A stretch of 64,000 bases of DNA from Paenibacillus sp. JDR-2. Its GTDB lineage: Bacteria; Bacillota; Bacilli; Paenibacillales; Paenibacillaceae. Within the stretch, counting starts at the first letter, position 1, and every line of letters begins with the position of its first letter. Under the pieces are notes generated by a model. It saw only the letters and a program-made list of their open reading frames with translations. It did no database searches and was not told the DNA's origin. The stretch lies in assembly GCF_000023585.1 (NCBI RefSeq), contig NC_012914.1, positions 2,185,001-2,249,000 of the forward strand. The letters run 5' to 3'. This document shows, in pieces, positions 16,952 to 25,351 of this stretch. Both the position numbers and the translations under genes were made by a program.

Positions 16952-18466
16952 ATGATGACTTCACCATATGTACTGGAAATGGAAGGGATAACGAAAGAGT
17001 TTCCAGGTGTAAAGGCGCTTGATCAAGTTACCATACAGATCCGGCCGGGCACCGTTCATGCTTTAATGGGCGAGAATGGCGCGGGCAAATCAACTCTCAT
17101 GAAATGTTTATTTGGTATATATACACCAGATGCAGGAGAAATCCGGCTAAATGGGGAGGAAATCAACCTTCCGGATTCCCGTTCAGCTTTAGATAAAGGG
17201 ATTACGATGATCCATCAGGAATTGCATCCCGTACCTCGCAGAAGTGTGATGGAGAATCTGTGGTTGGGACGTTTTCCAATGCGCGGCATTCAACCCTTTC
17301 GTTTTGTTGACGGCAAAAAAATGTACCGCGACACAGAAAAACTATTTAAGGACTTGGATATGGATATCGCTCCAGACCAGATTGTTGGAGATTTATCCGT
17401 ATCAAAAATACAGTCCATCGAAATTGCTAAAGCGGTTTCTTATAATGCAAAAGTTATTATTATGGATGAACCAACATCCTCACTTACGGGAAACGAGGTT
17501 GAGCAGTTATTTAAGATAATTGAAGACCTTAAAGCACGTGGCGTTTCGATCATTTATATCTCGCACAAAATGGAAGAGATATTGAGAATTTCTGATGATG
17601 TTACGATTATGCGAGATGGTCGGAAGGTAGGGACTTGGCCGGCTAAAGAACTGACAATGGATCTAATTATATCCCGAATGGTTGGCCGAGACTTAACACA
17701 ACGTTTCCCCGTTCGTGAGAACGTACCGGGTGAAACACTGCTAAAAGTAGAGGGATTAACCTCACCGTTCGTCCAATCTTTTAAGGACATTTCCTTTGAA
17801 TTAAGGCAAGGTGAAATTTTAGGTATTGGCGGATTGGTAGGGGCTCAGCGTACGGAGTTAATGGAAGCTTTGTTCGGACTAAGATCTGTTTCATCCGGAA
17901 CGATTTTTCTTCGAGGCAAGAGGGTCAAGATTAATCGACCAACCGATGCCATTCGAAACAAGCTGGCTTTATTGACGGAGGAGCGGCGTGTAACCGGTAT
18001 ATTTCCTGTACTATCCGTATTGGAAAATACGGTTATCTCAAACCAGAAGAGTTATGTGAAATACGGATGGCTAAACGAAAGCAAACGCCGTGAGGATACG
18101 GACCGTCATATCAATCGACTTGCGGTTAAGACCCCTTCGATGAAGACGTTAATTCGGAATTTATCCGGCGGTAATCAGCAAAAGGTACTGCTTGCGAGGT
18201 GGTTGTTGACACGGCCAGATATTTTATTATTGGATGAGCCGACACGAGGTATTGATGTCGGTGCAAAGTTTGAAATTTACTCGATCATAGCCGATTTGGC
18301 CGCCATCGGAAAGAGCATTATTATGATTTCGTCAGAGATGCCTGAATTGCTAGGAATGTCGGATCGAATCATGGTCATGTGCGAAGGCAGAGTAACCGGC
18401 ATTGTGGAAGGTAATACGGCAAATGAAGAACAGATTATGAGGCTTGCGGCTCAACATAAGTCTTAA
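16952..18466 (+). CDS. mglA: galactose/methyl galactoside ABC transporter ATP-binding protein
   Basis: The 504-residue protein is a tandem ABC ATPase of the sugar importer class. The first cassette has Walker A GENGAGKST and Walker B VIIMDEPTSSL; the second has signature LSGGNQQKVLLARWL and Walker B ILLLDEPTRGIDVG. The second Walker A is degenerate, as usual in MglA/RbsA. GAGGTGTG precedes ATG 16952; the next codon is also ATG. It energises import of the sugar bound by MglB through MglC. Confidence 0.95.
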   Translation: MMTSPYVLEMEGITKEFPGVKALDQVTIQIRPGTVHALMGENGAGKSTLMKCLFGIYTPDAGEIRLNGEEINLPDSRSALDKGITMIHQELHPVPRRSVMENLWLGRFPMRGIQPFRFVDGKKMYRDTEKLFKDLDMDIAPDQIVGDLSVSKIQSIEIAKAVSYNAKVIIMDEPTSSLTGNEVEQLFKIIEDLKARGVSIIYISHKMEEILRISDDVTIMRDGRKVGTWPAKELTMDLIISRMVGRDLTQRFPVRENVPGETLLKVEGLTSPFVQSFKDISFELRQGEILGIGGLVGAQRTELMEALFGLRSVSSGTIFLRGKRVKINRPTDAIRNKLALLTEERRVTGIFPVLSVLENTVISNQKSYVKYGWLNESKRREDTDRHINRLAVKTPSMKTLIRNLSGGNQQKVLLARWLLTRPDILLLDEPTRGIDVGAKFEIYSIIADLAAIGKSIIMISSEMPELLGMSDRIMVMCEGRVTGIVEGNTANEEQIMRLAAQHKS

Positions 18467-18482
18467 GCACGGAGGAATATCA

Positions 18483-19496
18483 ATGAGCGTAAATGTGAAA
18501 AAGGTAAGCAATTTCTTGACCAATAACGCTATTTATGTCGTGCTGGTCGTTATTTTTATTGGGATTACAATCTCTAACCCAGACTTCTTGTCCTTAAGTA
18601 CCCTGACGAATATTCTACACCAGAATGCAACAAAAGCTATTATTGCGCTGGGTGCCGCTTTCGTACTGATTACAGGCGGAGTGGATTTATCCGCCGGGCG
18701 AGTGGTTGGACTTTCCGCCGTCGTATCTGCCTCAATGGTACAGATGTCCAACTACCCGCAAAAGTTTTTCCCGCACTTGGCTGAATTACCGGTTATTGTA
18801 CCGGTACTGCTGGCTGTCTTATGCGGTTTAGTTGTAGGTCTTATTAACGGTTTGGTCATTTCTAAATTACATGTGCCTCCGTTTATTACGACATTAGGTA
18901 CAATGGTTATTGTTCTTGGTGTTAACTCTCTTTACTTTGACATGGATCCTAATAACTCTCAGCCAATTGGCGGATTGCGTTCCAGCTTTACGAAGTGGGG
19001 GACGGGGAGCTTTAGCATTGGTTCATTTAATTTGCCTTATCTTGTTATCATTGCGATTGTTGTGGCCATTATCTGTTGGATTGTCTTTAATAAAACGAGA
19101 CTTGGCAAAAACATGTTTGCAATTGGCGGAAACGTACAAGCAGCTCATGTATCTGGGATTAACGTAGGACGCAATCTGCTTTGGATTTATGGCATCGCTG
19201 GCGCCCTTTATGGACTTGCAGGTGTTCTTGAAGCTGCAAAATCCGGTGGTGCTTCTAGTGCCTATGGTAATATGTATGAACTCGATGCCATTGCAGCTTG
19301 TGTAGTTGGCGGGGTATCTACGACAGGCGGCATAGGTACGGTTCCTGGCGTTATGGCTGGTGTATTGATCTTTGGTGTTATCAATTACGGCTTAACCTTC
19401 ATTGGTGTAGGACCTTATTTCCAGCTTATTATTAAAGGCGCTATCATCGTTGCAGCTGTTGCTATTGATGCTCGTAAATTTGTAGCTAAGAAGTAA
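18483..19496 (+). CDS. mglC: galactose/methyl galactoside ABC transporter permease
   Basis: The ATG at 18483 follows CGGAGGAATATCA; the frame is open upstream into mglA but without a ribosome site. The 337-residue protein has about eight to ten hydrophobic helices and the BPD_transp_2 signature region (ALGAAFVLITGGVDLSAGRVVGL is characteristic in part; also AIGGNVQAAHVSGI and ACVVGGVSTTGGIGT). It forms the membrane channel of the Mgl importer. No terminator follows before the IS element 30 nt downstream. Confidence 0.95.
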   Translation: MSVNVKKVSNFLTNNAIYVVLVVIFIGITISNPDFLSLSTLTNILHQNATKAIIALGAAFVLITGGVDLSAGRVVGLSAVVSASMVQMSNYPQKFFPHLAELPVIVPVLLAVLCGLVVGLINGLVISKLHVPPFITTLGTMVIVLGVNSLYFDMDPNNSQPIGGLRSSFTKWGTGSFSIGSFNLPYLVIIAIVVAIICWIVFNKTRLGKNMFAIGGNVQAAHVSGINVGRNLLWIYGIAGALYGLAGVLEAAKSGGASSAYGNMYELDAIAACVVGGVSTTGGIGTVPGVMAGVLIFGVINYGLTFIGVGPYFQLIIKGAIIVAAVAIDARKFVAKK

Positions 19497-19567
19497 GTGA
19501 AGAAAAATATAAAAAAACACAGTGCATGGTGGTCAAGACCCCATTTAGTGGACAGTTAGAAAAAGCC

Positions 19568-20452
19568 CTATCCAATAAGCTGTTTCCGGTATTGAGCCGG
19601 AGACAGCTTATTTAATTTTCTTTGCGGATGATGATTGTTATAAAAATGGATATATTCTTCAATTCTGCTTTGTGCTTCCTCGATGGATCGGATATCATAA
19701 GGATAGAGTGCTTCTGTCTTCAAATGGGAGAAGAAGCTCTCCATTGAGGCATTGTCGTAACAATTGCCTCGTCGAGACATGCTGATTTGGGCGCCAACCT
19801 TTGGCAGCATGTCGTGGTAGTCGTAGGACGTGTACTGGGATCCCTGATCGCTGTGAACGATCAGCCCAGTCACGTCCTTTTCCTTCTCAAATGATTTGGA
19901 AAACGTTTGGAGTACAAGATCCTTATCATTGCGTAAACTCATGTTGTAGGCGACGATTTCGTTTTGACACAAGTCTTTGATAGTAGAGAGGTACAACCAG
20001 CTATCTTTCACTCGGTCTTGCGTAACGTCTATGAGCCACTTCTGATTAGGTTGAAGTGCTTCAAAATTGCGATCCAGCACATTTCTCACGACTCAGTCGC
20101 CTAGGCTCCAAGATCGATGATGACGGAATTTGCGGCGTATTTTAGCTTGTAGCCCCATTTCCCGCATGAGACGTAGGATCTTCTTGTGGTTCATCCATAC
20201 CTGATGATTTTGGTACATAAACAATTGAATTTGCCTGTAGCCGTAAATACCTTTGTAGCGTTCATACGTGGTGCGAATGATCTCTTTGGAGGACTTGTCC
20301 TTATCTACGGCTCTTCGTTTAAGATAGGCATAGAATCCGCTCTTGGAGAGACCGACTTCTTTACAAAGATCTGTAACGGTGGAATGCTCTCTGAGCTCTT
20401 CAACGAGCCTACACTTTTCTGGTACACCTCCGCCTTCGTAATGGCCAACCAC
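19568..20452 (-). pseudogene. IS3-family transposase OrfB, interrupted by an in-frame stop
   Basis: The N-terminal part (20452-20093) contains HTH_21-like sequence (VGLSKSGFYAYLKRR, GIYGYRQIQLFM). It ends at a TGA (20095-20093), after which the same frame resumes with VLDRNFEALQPNQKWLIDVT. The DDE core is otherwise intact: Asp in WLIDVTQD, Asp in VHSDQGSQYTS, Glu in NASMESFFSHLKTE. A single nonsense change therefore separates the DNA-binding part from the catalytic core. Confidence 0.85.
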
Positions 20453-20715
20453 TTTTTTAGAACGGCATTCTCCATTTCGAGCCGCTTAACATAACGGTTC
20501 TCGTCGACATATTCTTTCCGCTTTCCTCGCGTATCTGATAGGCCGAATTCTCCCGTCTGTTTGTACCTACGCATCCAGGTCTTCACTCTTCCAACATCAA
20601 CTATCCCTAACTCTTCTGCGATTTTCACTACCGTTATTCCTTGAAGTCGCATCTCAATTGCCTTCTTCTTCGTTTCAAAGCTGTACGTTTGAAACTTTTG
20701 CCCTTTTTTCGCCAT
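20305..20715 (-). CDS. IS3-family transposase OrfA
   Basis: The 136-residue product has an HTH domain (YSFETKKKAIEMRLQGITV, IAEELGIVDVGRVKTWMRRYK) and the leucine-zipper segment typical of OrfA (YVKRLEMENAVLKKWLAI). On the coding strand an A6G slippery run lies at 20458-20452, where a -1 programmed frameshift would fuse OrfA to OrfB, as known for the IS3 family. Codons after this point (to the stop at 20305) are read only when no shift occurs. Confidence 0.85.
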   Translation of the reverse strand: MAKKGQKFQTYSFETKKKAIEMRLQGITVVKIAEELGIVDVGRVKTWMRRYKQTGEFGLSDTRGKRKEYVDENRYVKRLEMENAVLKKWLAITKAEVYQKSVGSLKSSESIPPLQIFVKKSVSPRADSMPILNEEP

Positions 20716-20811
20716 AACGAAAAGCACCCCCTATAGTTTTCATCGGTTAAACACTAGGTGTTTTTCCAATGTCCACTATAAGGGGTGCACTTCAGCATTC
20801 GCCGGTCTTTC

Positions 20812-21234
20812 TTATTCGCTCACATATTTGGTAAGAATCACTTCGGTGCTGCTGTCAGTCGACTGCACCGATACTTCATCCATGAGAGCCTCCATCAGAT
20901 AAATGCCGAGGCCGCCAACCGGCAGCTCGCTGATTTCGATCCCTTGCAGGGGAGGGCTGTCAGTTCCGGTTTCGGAATGCTCGAATGGAGGGCCGTCATT
21001 TTTGACAATAATCGTGATCCCCGCCTCTGATGGCTGAAACGTAATGTCAATCAGGCTGCCTTCTTCCCTCTCGGAGCCTCCATGCAGTACGGCATTCGTA
21101 CAAGCCTCGGATACCGCGACCTTCATATCTTCGATGTCTTCATAGGAAAAATTCAGCTTGGACGCAATACCGTAAAGGCATACTCTTACGATATCGATAT
21201 AATCGGCATGGGAAGGGATTTGTAATCGTATCAT
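20812..21234 (-). CDS. rsbW: anti-sigma factor / serine kinase RsbW
   Basis: The 140-residue protein is a GHKL-fold kinase with the N-box MKVAVSEACTNAVLHG and G-box GGLGIYLMEALMDEV. In Bacillus, RsbW holds sigma-B inactive and phosphorylates RsbV. The gene starts 2 nt after rsbV. In B. subtilis sigB overlaps the end of rsbW, but here the IS element begins 14 bp after the rsbW stop and no sigma gene is found in the window. Confidence 0.9.
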   Translation of the reverse strand: MIRLQIPSHADYIDIVRVCLYGIASKLNFSYEDIEDMKVAVSEACTNAVLHGGSEREEGSLIDITFQPSEAGITIIVKNDGPPFEHSETGTDSPPLQGIEISELPVGGLGIYLMEALMDEVSVQSTDSSTEVILTKYVSE

Positions 21235-21236
21235 GA

Positions 21237-21563
21237 TTATCCCTTTGTCCCTTCCGATAAGTAACCGGATATGCCCGTCAAATCAAACAATCGTTGAATG
21301 GACGGGGGAATATCTTGGACCGAGAATGGCGCATTAATGCCGTCGCGGTATTTCAGCACGGATACGATAATGCCGATGCCCGTACTGTCGATATATTTCA
21401 AATCGCGAAGATTAAGCACGAGACCGCGGTCCGTCCGCTCCATCAGCGGCTCCAATGCGGCTCTAAGCTGAGTAACGACCGATAGGTCAAGCTCTCCGCC
21501 AAGCGATAAAATGTAGCTGTCGTTTGTTTCTTCTTGCTCAATCTGGAATTGCTGAGACTTCAT
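21237..21563 (-). CDS. rsbV: anti-sigma factor antagonist RsbV (STAS domain)
   Basis: The 108-residue single STAS domain contains the phosphorylatable Ser region NLRDLKYIDSTGIGIIVS. Dephosphorylated RsbV binds RsbW and frees the sigma factor. It sits between a REC-PP2C phosphatase gene that could dephosphorylate it and rsbW. Start ATG 21563 has GGAGTGG upstream. Confidence 0.9.
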   Translation of the reverse strand: MKSQQFQIEQEETNDSYILSLGGELDLSVVTQLRAALEPLMERTDRGLVLNLRDLKYIDSTGIGIIVSVLKYRDGINAPFSVQDIPPSIQRLFDLTGISGYLSEGTKG

Positions 21564-21601
21564 CTAATCCACTCCGATCATTAAATTAAGATAGTCCTCC
21601 G

Positions 21602-22159
21602 TTAGACGGAGGAGACATGGTAATAAGCGATAGATTCTAGAGTTCCGGTATCGTAGTTGATAAACAGCTTCAGGACATTCTCCTGGCGTTCGTATACAAT
21701 ACCGTCCTCCGCCTTATAATCAGGTTCGCCGAGCGCCTCTATTAACGCTTCGATCGAGACCGGAATTTCTTCGTCATCGATCCAGATGGTGCTTGCGCTG
21801 CCGCTTACCTTGATTTCATCCATGATGCCGTCACGGAAAACGATGTCCATATTGGGATATTCGTAGGTTTCCATCTCGGTTAACCACTCATCTTGGTTGA
21901 TTTGGTTCGGTTCGCCAAGCATGCGTTCGACAGTTATTTTATCATCGTAAAGAGAAAGCCCGTTGACGGACTGCAGTCTGAAGTCGGAGACCGTATAGTC
22001 CGCATTATAGTCCGCATGCGAGACGGTCGCCCACTCGGATGCTGTTGCTGTGGCAGGTGTCGGCGGTTCTTGCACGGGATGAGGAAGAGACATGTAAGCA
22101 AGCGGCACAACGCCGATGATCCCTCCTGCAAGGTAACATGCTATAAATGTATTCTTCAT
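21602..22159 (-). CDS. hypothetical membrane-anchored or secreted protein
   Basis: The 185-residue product begins with a hydrophobic segment (about 5-24, FIACYLAGGIIGVVPLAYM) and then a Pro/Thr/Ala-rich linker. An acidic domain follows, with a pattern suggesting a duplicated beta unit (KITVERMLGEPNQI, PVSIEALIEALGEPDY). I do not recognise a family. It has a good GGAGGG ribosome site and lies between the PP2C phosphatase and rsbV on the same strand, so it may influence the stress pathway; this is only positional evidence. Confidence 0.65.
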   Translation of the reverse strand: MKNTFIACYLAGGIIGVVPLAYMSLPHPVQEPPTPATATASEWATVSHADYNADYTVSDFRLQSVNGLSLYDDKITVERMLGEPNQINQDEWLTEMETYEYPNMDIVFRDGIMDEIKVSGSASTIWIDDEEIPVSIEALIEALGEPDYKAEDGIVYERQENVLKLFINYDTGTLESIAYYHVSSV

Positions 22160-22240
22160 AAGTTATCCCTCCAGCCTTTTTCATTCGCTTTAGTATCCAT
22201 TACCCGGTCAGGGGAGAGTTGAAACAGGCTGGAGTAAAAA

Positions 22241-23386
22241 TTATTTCGTATATAAGGTAACAAGGCAAATATCGTCCTTCTGCACGGTGCCGCTGTCCTG
22301 AGGGATCATGGTTGCTACCAGCCCGGATGGATCTAATTGATCTTTATTTCTCATCAAATCGATTAACGTATCGTAGGAGGGTTCTTCACCGGTTATCGCA
22401 GCTAAACCGTCAGTTAATCCGTCCGTATACAAGACAATTCCGGCTTCCCGCTCATATTGAAGACTGCCTTTGCTTAGCTTCAGCTTATTAAACAAACCAA
22501 TAGCGCTGCAGCAAGGTTCTAACAGGGCGGGCTTGCCGTCCAGGAAGGCAATTCCCGGGGGATGGCCGGCATTTACGTATTCAATCGTTTTGTTCTCCAC
22601 ATCAAGCACCAAATAGATGGCGGTAAAATAGTAGTTCATCAGCTCATCCTTAATATGCAGCTGATTCATATAGCGGTTGAGCTCATGCATCACCTGCTCC
22701 ATATCGTTCATGCGCGTTATCGTATCCCGGAGTACGGACGAGATATACATGCAGACAAGGGAAGAGGAGATGCCGTGGCCCATCATATCCAGAAGGATCA
22801 CGCCATATCGGTTCTTGTCAATCCGATACCAGTTGTAGAAATCCCCCGCCAGCTCGGAAGAGGGCTGATAGGCCGCGTTAATTCGCATATTCTCGTCGTC
22901 AATCTCCGTGCTGAGCACGCTAAGCTGCACCTGCTTGGCCAGCTCCAGATTGTATCTCATATTTTTGTCGCGTTCTTTGTGACGGTCGATTTCCTGCTTC
23001 AGCCGCATGGACGAACGGATACGGGCAAGCAGCTCCATCCGGTTGATCGGCTTCATGACGTAATCGCAGGCTCCGGCATCGAGGGCTTCGGCCATTTTGT
23101 TCGAATCGCCAACCGCGGTTACGAAGATGATGGGAATGTCTTTGTAACGGCAGTCCTGCAATACCGTGCGGCATGCTTCAATGCCGTCGATATCCGGCAT
23201 CATCATATCCATTAGAATTAACTCGACATCGAGGTCTGCTGAAGTAGTGGAGCCTCCTATGCCAAGCATATCGTAAAGTTCATGGGCTGACGAGGCCGTT
23301 AATAGATTCTGATAACCGGCCTTTTTCAGGATGGTCTGTATGATAAGCTGGTTGGTCGTGTTATCGTCAACAATGATAATACTCAT
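22241..23386 (-). CDS. response regulator fused to PP2C/SpoIIE-type phosphatase (RsbU/RsbP-like)
   Basis: The 381-residue protein has an N-terminal receiver domain (MSIIIVDDNTTNQL, phosphoacceptor Asp in LILMDMMMPDIDG) and a short helical linker. The C-terminal SpoIIE phosphatase domain has metal-binding motifs (GDFYNW, LLDMMGHGI, LYTDGLTDG). Such proteins dephosphorylate STAS antagonists like RsbV. The receiver implies input from a phosphodonor kinase that is not encoded nearby. Confidence 0.9.
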   Translation of the reverse strand: MSIIIVDDNTTNQLIIQTILKKAGYQNLLTASSAHELYDMLGIGGSTTSADLDVELILMDMMMPDIDGIEACRTVLQDCRYKDIPIIFVTAVGDSNKMAEALDAGACDYVMKPINRMELLARIRSSMRLKQEIDRHKERDKNMRYNLELAKQVQLSVLSTEIDDENMRINAAYQPSSELAGDFYNWYRIDKNRYGVILLDMMGHGISSSLVCMYISSVLRDTITRMNDMEQVMHELNRYMNQLHIKDELMNYYFTAIYLVLDVENKTIEYVNAGHPPGIAFLDGKPALLEPCCSAIGLFNKLKLSKGSLQYEREAGIVLYTDGLTDGLAAITGEEPSYDTLIDLMRNKDQLDPSGLVATMIPQDSGTVQKDDICLVTLYTK

Positions 23387-23434
23387 CCGGGAGTACTCCT
23401 TTCTTTATTCCTATTCTTTTAACACTATACCATA

Positions 23435-23474
23435 GATCAAAGACCTACCCGTAGGAGTAGGTCTTTGATTTTGG
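23435..23474. terminator. hairpin between stress genes
   Basis: ATCAAAGACCTAC pairs with GTAGGTCTTTGAT around a 7-nt loop, just downstream of the YflT-like gene on the minus strand. The T run in that direction is weak, so termination may be partial. Confidence 0.6.
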
Positions 23475-23483
23475 AATGTTCGG

Positions 23484-23885
23484 TTATAAGCGGTATTCCG
23501 GGTAATAGTAGACGGAAGAGTCGTATTCATCATCCTTGTACTCTTTGCCGCCCCAAGCGATAACGAGAATTTTATCCCTGTCCATCTCTTTTTCCAGATG
23601 CTCCGCGTATTGCTTCGAGATCCCAAGCGATCTCATCTTGGCGCGGAGCTCATTGCCGGTGGATCGGAAAATATTGGCTATAGCCGTTCCGACGCCTTCC
23701 GCGGCTACGCTGATTTGCTCGGCATTGGTATTTTTGGCAATGCGCTCCGTGCGGTCTTTATCGTGAGTCAGTACAAAGATGTTCTCTCTCGCATATCCGT
23801 CGCGTTCGAAGCGGTGAACCTGCTCCTGTACCTCCAGCATATTGTTGACCGTGTGTACTCTTGTCGTCATGGTTTGAGTTGTCAT
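23484..23885 (-). CDS. general stress protein, YflT-like
   Basis: The 133-residue protein resembles heat/general stress proteins of the YflT domain family: VHTVNNMLEVQEQVHRFERDG, ENIFVLTHDKDRTERIA, and a C-terminal acidic Tyr-rich tail. B. subtilis yflT is a sigma-B regulon member. GAGGAGG precedes the ATG. Molecular function is not known for the family. Confidence 0.8.
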   Translation of the reverse strand: MTTQTMTTRVHTVNNMLEVQEQVHRFERDGYARENIFVLTHDKDRTERIAKNTNAEQISVAAEGVGTAIANIFRSTGNELRAKMRSLGISKQYAEHLEKEMDRDKILVIAWGGKEYKDDEYDSSVYYYPEYRL

Positions 23886-23936
23886 TGTAATTCCTCCTCG
23901 ATTTTTAATTAAATTGGTGTTGCCGGCGCTTGCCGG

Positions 23937-24098
23937 TTATGCTCGTCTTCGTCCCAGTATCAGAGATGCGATAAAGAGGACGATAAAGACCACGAATAGG
24001 ATTTTCGCAATACCCGCGAGTGCGGAGGCGATGCCCAGGAATCCGAACAGGCCGGCGACGATTGCGAAGATGAAGAAGAGTAGAGCCCATCCTAACAT
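23937..24098 (-). CDS. DUF1328 small membrane protein (YtjA-like)
   Basis: The 53-residue product has two hydrophobic helices ([20 protein letters not shown] and [16 protein letters not shown]) and ends GRRRA, typical of DUF1328 proteins. The frame is open further upstream, but AAAGGTG before the ATG at 24098 and the family length fix the start. In enterobacteria these genes are stress-induced; a GGGTAT sequence upstream could be a stress -10 box, but I found no matching -35. Confidence 0.85.
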   Translation of the reverse strand: MLGWALLFFIFAIVAGLFGFLGIASALAGIAKILFVVFIVLFIASLILGRRRA

Positions 24099-24255
24099 AT
24101 GAATCACCTTTCTTTCGATTGGGGTGCTTGCTCGTTTTGTTGTTCTTGCTTGTCTTGCTTGATAGGTACTTAACCACGATACCCGGGGATGAAACATCTT
24201 CTTCTGCAAAATCTTCTGCAAAAATCGGGCAGCGAATTTTTCTTCATTAATAGTT

Positions 24256-24299
24256 AAAACAAAAACAGCCTGCAGGGGGTTATCCCGTGCAGGCTGTTT
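24256..24299 (-). terminator. terminator of the glycerophosphodiesterase gene
   Basis: AACAGCCTGCA pairs with TGCAGGCTGTT; on the minus strand it is followed by TTTTTGTTTT, 15 nt after the stop codon. Confidence 0.85.
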
Positions 24300-24313
24300 G
24301 ACATGCCAAGTGA

Positions 24314-25072
24314 TTAACTACGATTAAGATGTTCGTTCAAGAGACCCGGAAAATCAGTAATGATGCCCGTTACGCCGATGGAGATCAGCTTGTCCCATTC
24401 GAAGGGATGATTCGCCGTGTAAGGATAGATTTGAAGTCCCGCGGCGAGTGCGTCTTCGGTATCCTGAGCTCCGATATGGCCATGATGGGGGTGAAGCGAC
24501 CATACCTCCGTCTCCAGAAGCGCTGCGTACGAAGCATGATGGATGAGATCGGCGGCATAGAGAAGTCCGATGCGGAGCTCCGGCTCCGCCTGCTTCAGTC
24601 TGAGAAGCAGCTTATGGTCGAAGGAAGAGACAACCGTGCGCTCCAGTCGGCCTTCGCCGCGGAGATAATCCAGCAGTACCTGATCGAGAAGGGCGCCTGC
24701 GGAATCCTTGACTTCGACATTGATTTCGATGTGTTCCGGCAGTAAATCGTATACTTCCTCCAGGAACGGGACTTTCTCACCGGCAAAAGAAGGCGAGAAC
24801 CAACTTCCCGCATCCGCCTTGCGGATGACTTCCGAATGCAGCAAGCGGATCGCTCCAGAGCCGTCCGTCGTCCGGTCCAGCGTATCGTCATGGCAGACAA
24901 TGAGCTTGCCGTCCTCCGACAAGTGAATATCCAGCTCTACCATATGGCTGCCTTGCTCGGCCGCAAGCCTGAAGCTCGCAAGCGTATTCTCCGGCGCTTC
25001 TCCTGCTGCGCCTCTATGGCCAATTACAATTGGGCCGCTTGCATGAATATTGTGCTCGATTTCCCTCGACAT
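24314..25072 (-). CDS. glycerophosphodiester phosphodiesterase
   Basis: The 252-residue enzyme has the GDPD signature [13 protein letters not shown] near its N-terminus and [17 protein letters not shown], with the catalytic His/Glu/Asp positions present. It hydrolyses glycerophosphodiesters to sn-glycerol-3-phosphate and an alcohol. ATG 25072 follows GGGAGGGAA; the frame continues upstream without a ribosome site. No signal peptide is seen, so it acts in the cytoplasm. It is divergent from ugpA-ugpE-ugpB, the matching importer (UgpQ-like role). Confidence 0.92.
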   Translation of the reverse strand: MSREIEHNIHASGPIVIGHRGAAGEAPENTLASFRLAAEQGSHMVELDIHLSEDGKLIVCHDDTLDRTTDGSGAIRLLHSEVIRKADAGSWFSPSFAGEKVPFLEEVYDLLPEHIEINVEVKDSAGALLDQVLLDYLRGEGRLERTVVSSFDHKLLLRLKQAEPELRIGLLYAADLIHHASYAALLETEVWSLHPHHGHIGAQDTEDALAAGLQIYPYTANHPFEWDKLISIGVTGIITDFPGLLNEHLNRS

Positions 25073-25351
25073 TCTCTTGTTCCCTCCCAGTCGGACTCCA
25101 ATGGCATCCAATATCCAATGGGTTACCCTGTTATTCGCCTTCATTATAGGTCGGGATGGTTAACCTGTCCCCTTCCGATTATAAATCTAAAGAAAATCTT
25201 TAGAAAGGTACTGTTTATTTTCAAGTAAGCGTTGTCACATTTCCTAATCTTAATAAAACGCTGACATAGGAGTTACAAATGACAGTTATTCTTGGACTTG
25301 CCAAGCCATATCAGGTTCATCAATTTCTTGAAAGGGCGGTTGTAGTCACAC

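Larger units (their letters stand above)
19527..20797 (-). mobile_element. IS3-family insertion sequence (IS150-like), about 1.27 kb
   Basis: Imperfect 28-bp terminal inverted repeats begin TG at both ends and share ACCCC and TAGTGGACA (19527-19554 and the complement of 20770-20797). Inside, on the minus strand, are orfA and a frameshifted orfB with a DDE integrase core. The 3-bp flanks differ (GCA on the left, TTC on the right), so no target duplication is visible. The copy is probably inactive because of an in-frame stop in orfB. Confidence 0.9.

Noticed and set aside
19520..20800. Target-site duplication around the IS3 element
   Set aside because: The 3-bp flanks differ (GCA and TTC); no shift of the ends produces a match.
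22562..23215. Long plus-strand frame of 217 codons
   Set aside because: It is antisense to the REC-PP2C gene, has no ribosome site and shows no recognisable domain.
24160..24200. Sigma-B promoter before the DUF1328 gene (GGGTAT on the minus strand)
   Set aside because: No GTTT-type -35 at the required spacing.
25233..25259. Second ECF41 promoter before ugpA (TGTCACA present)
   Set aside because: No CGTC-like -10 element at 16-nt spacing; the match is limited to the -35 half.
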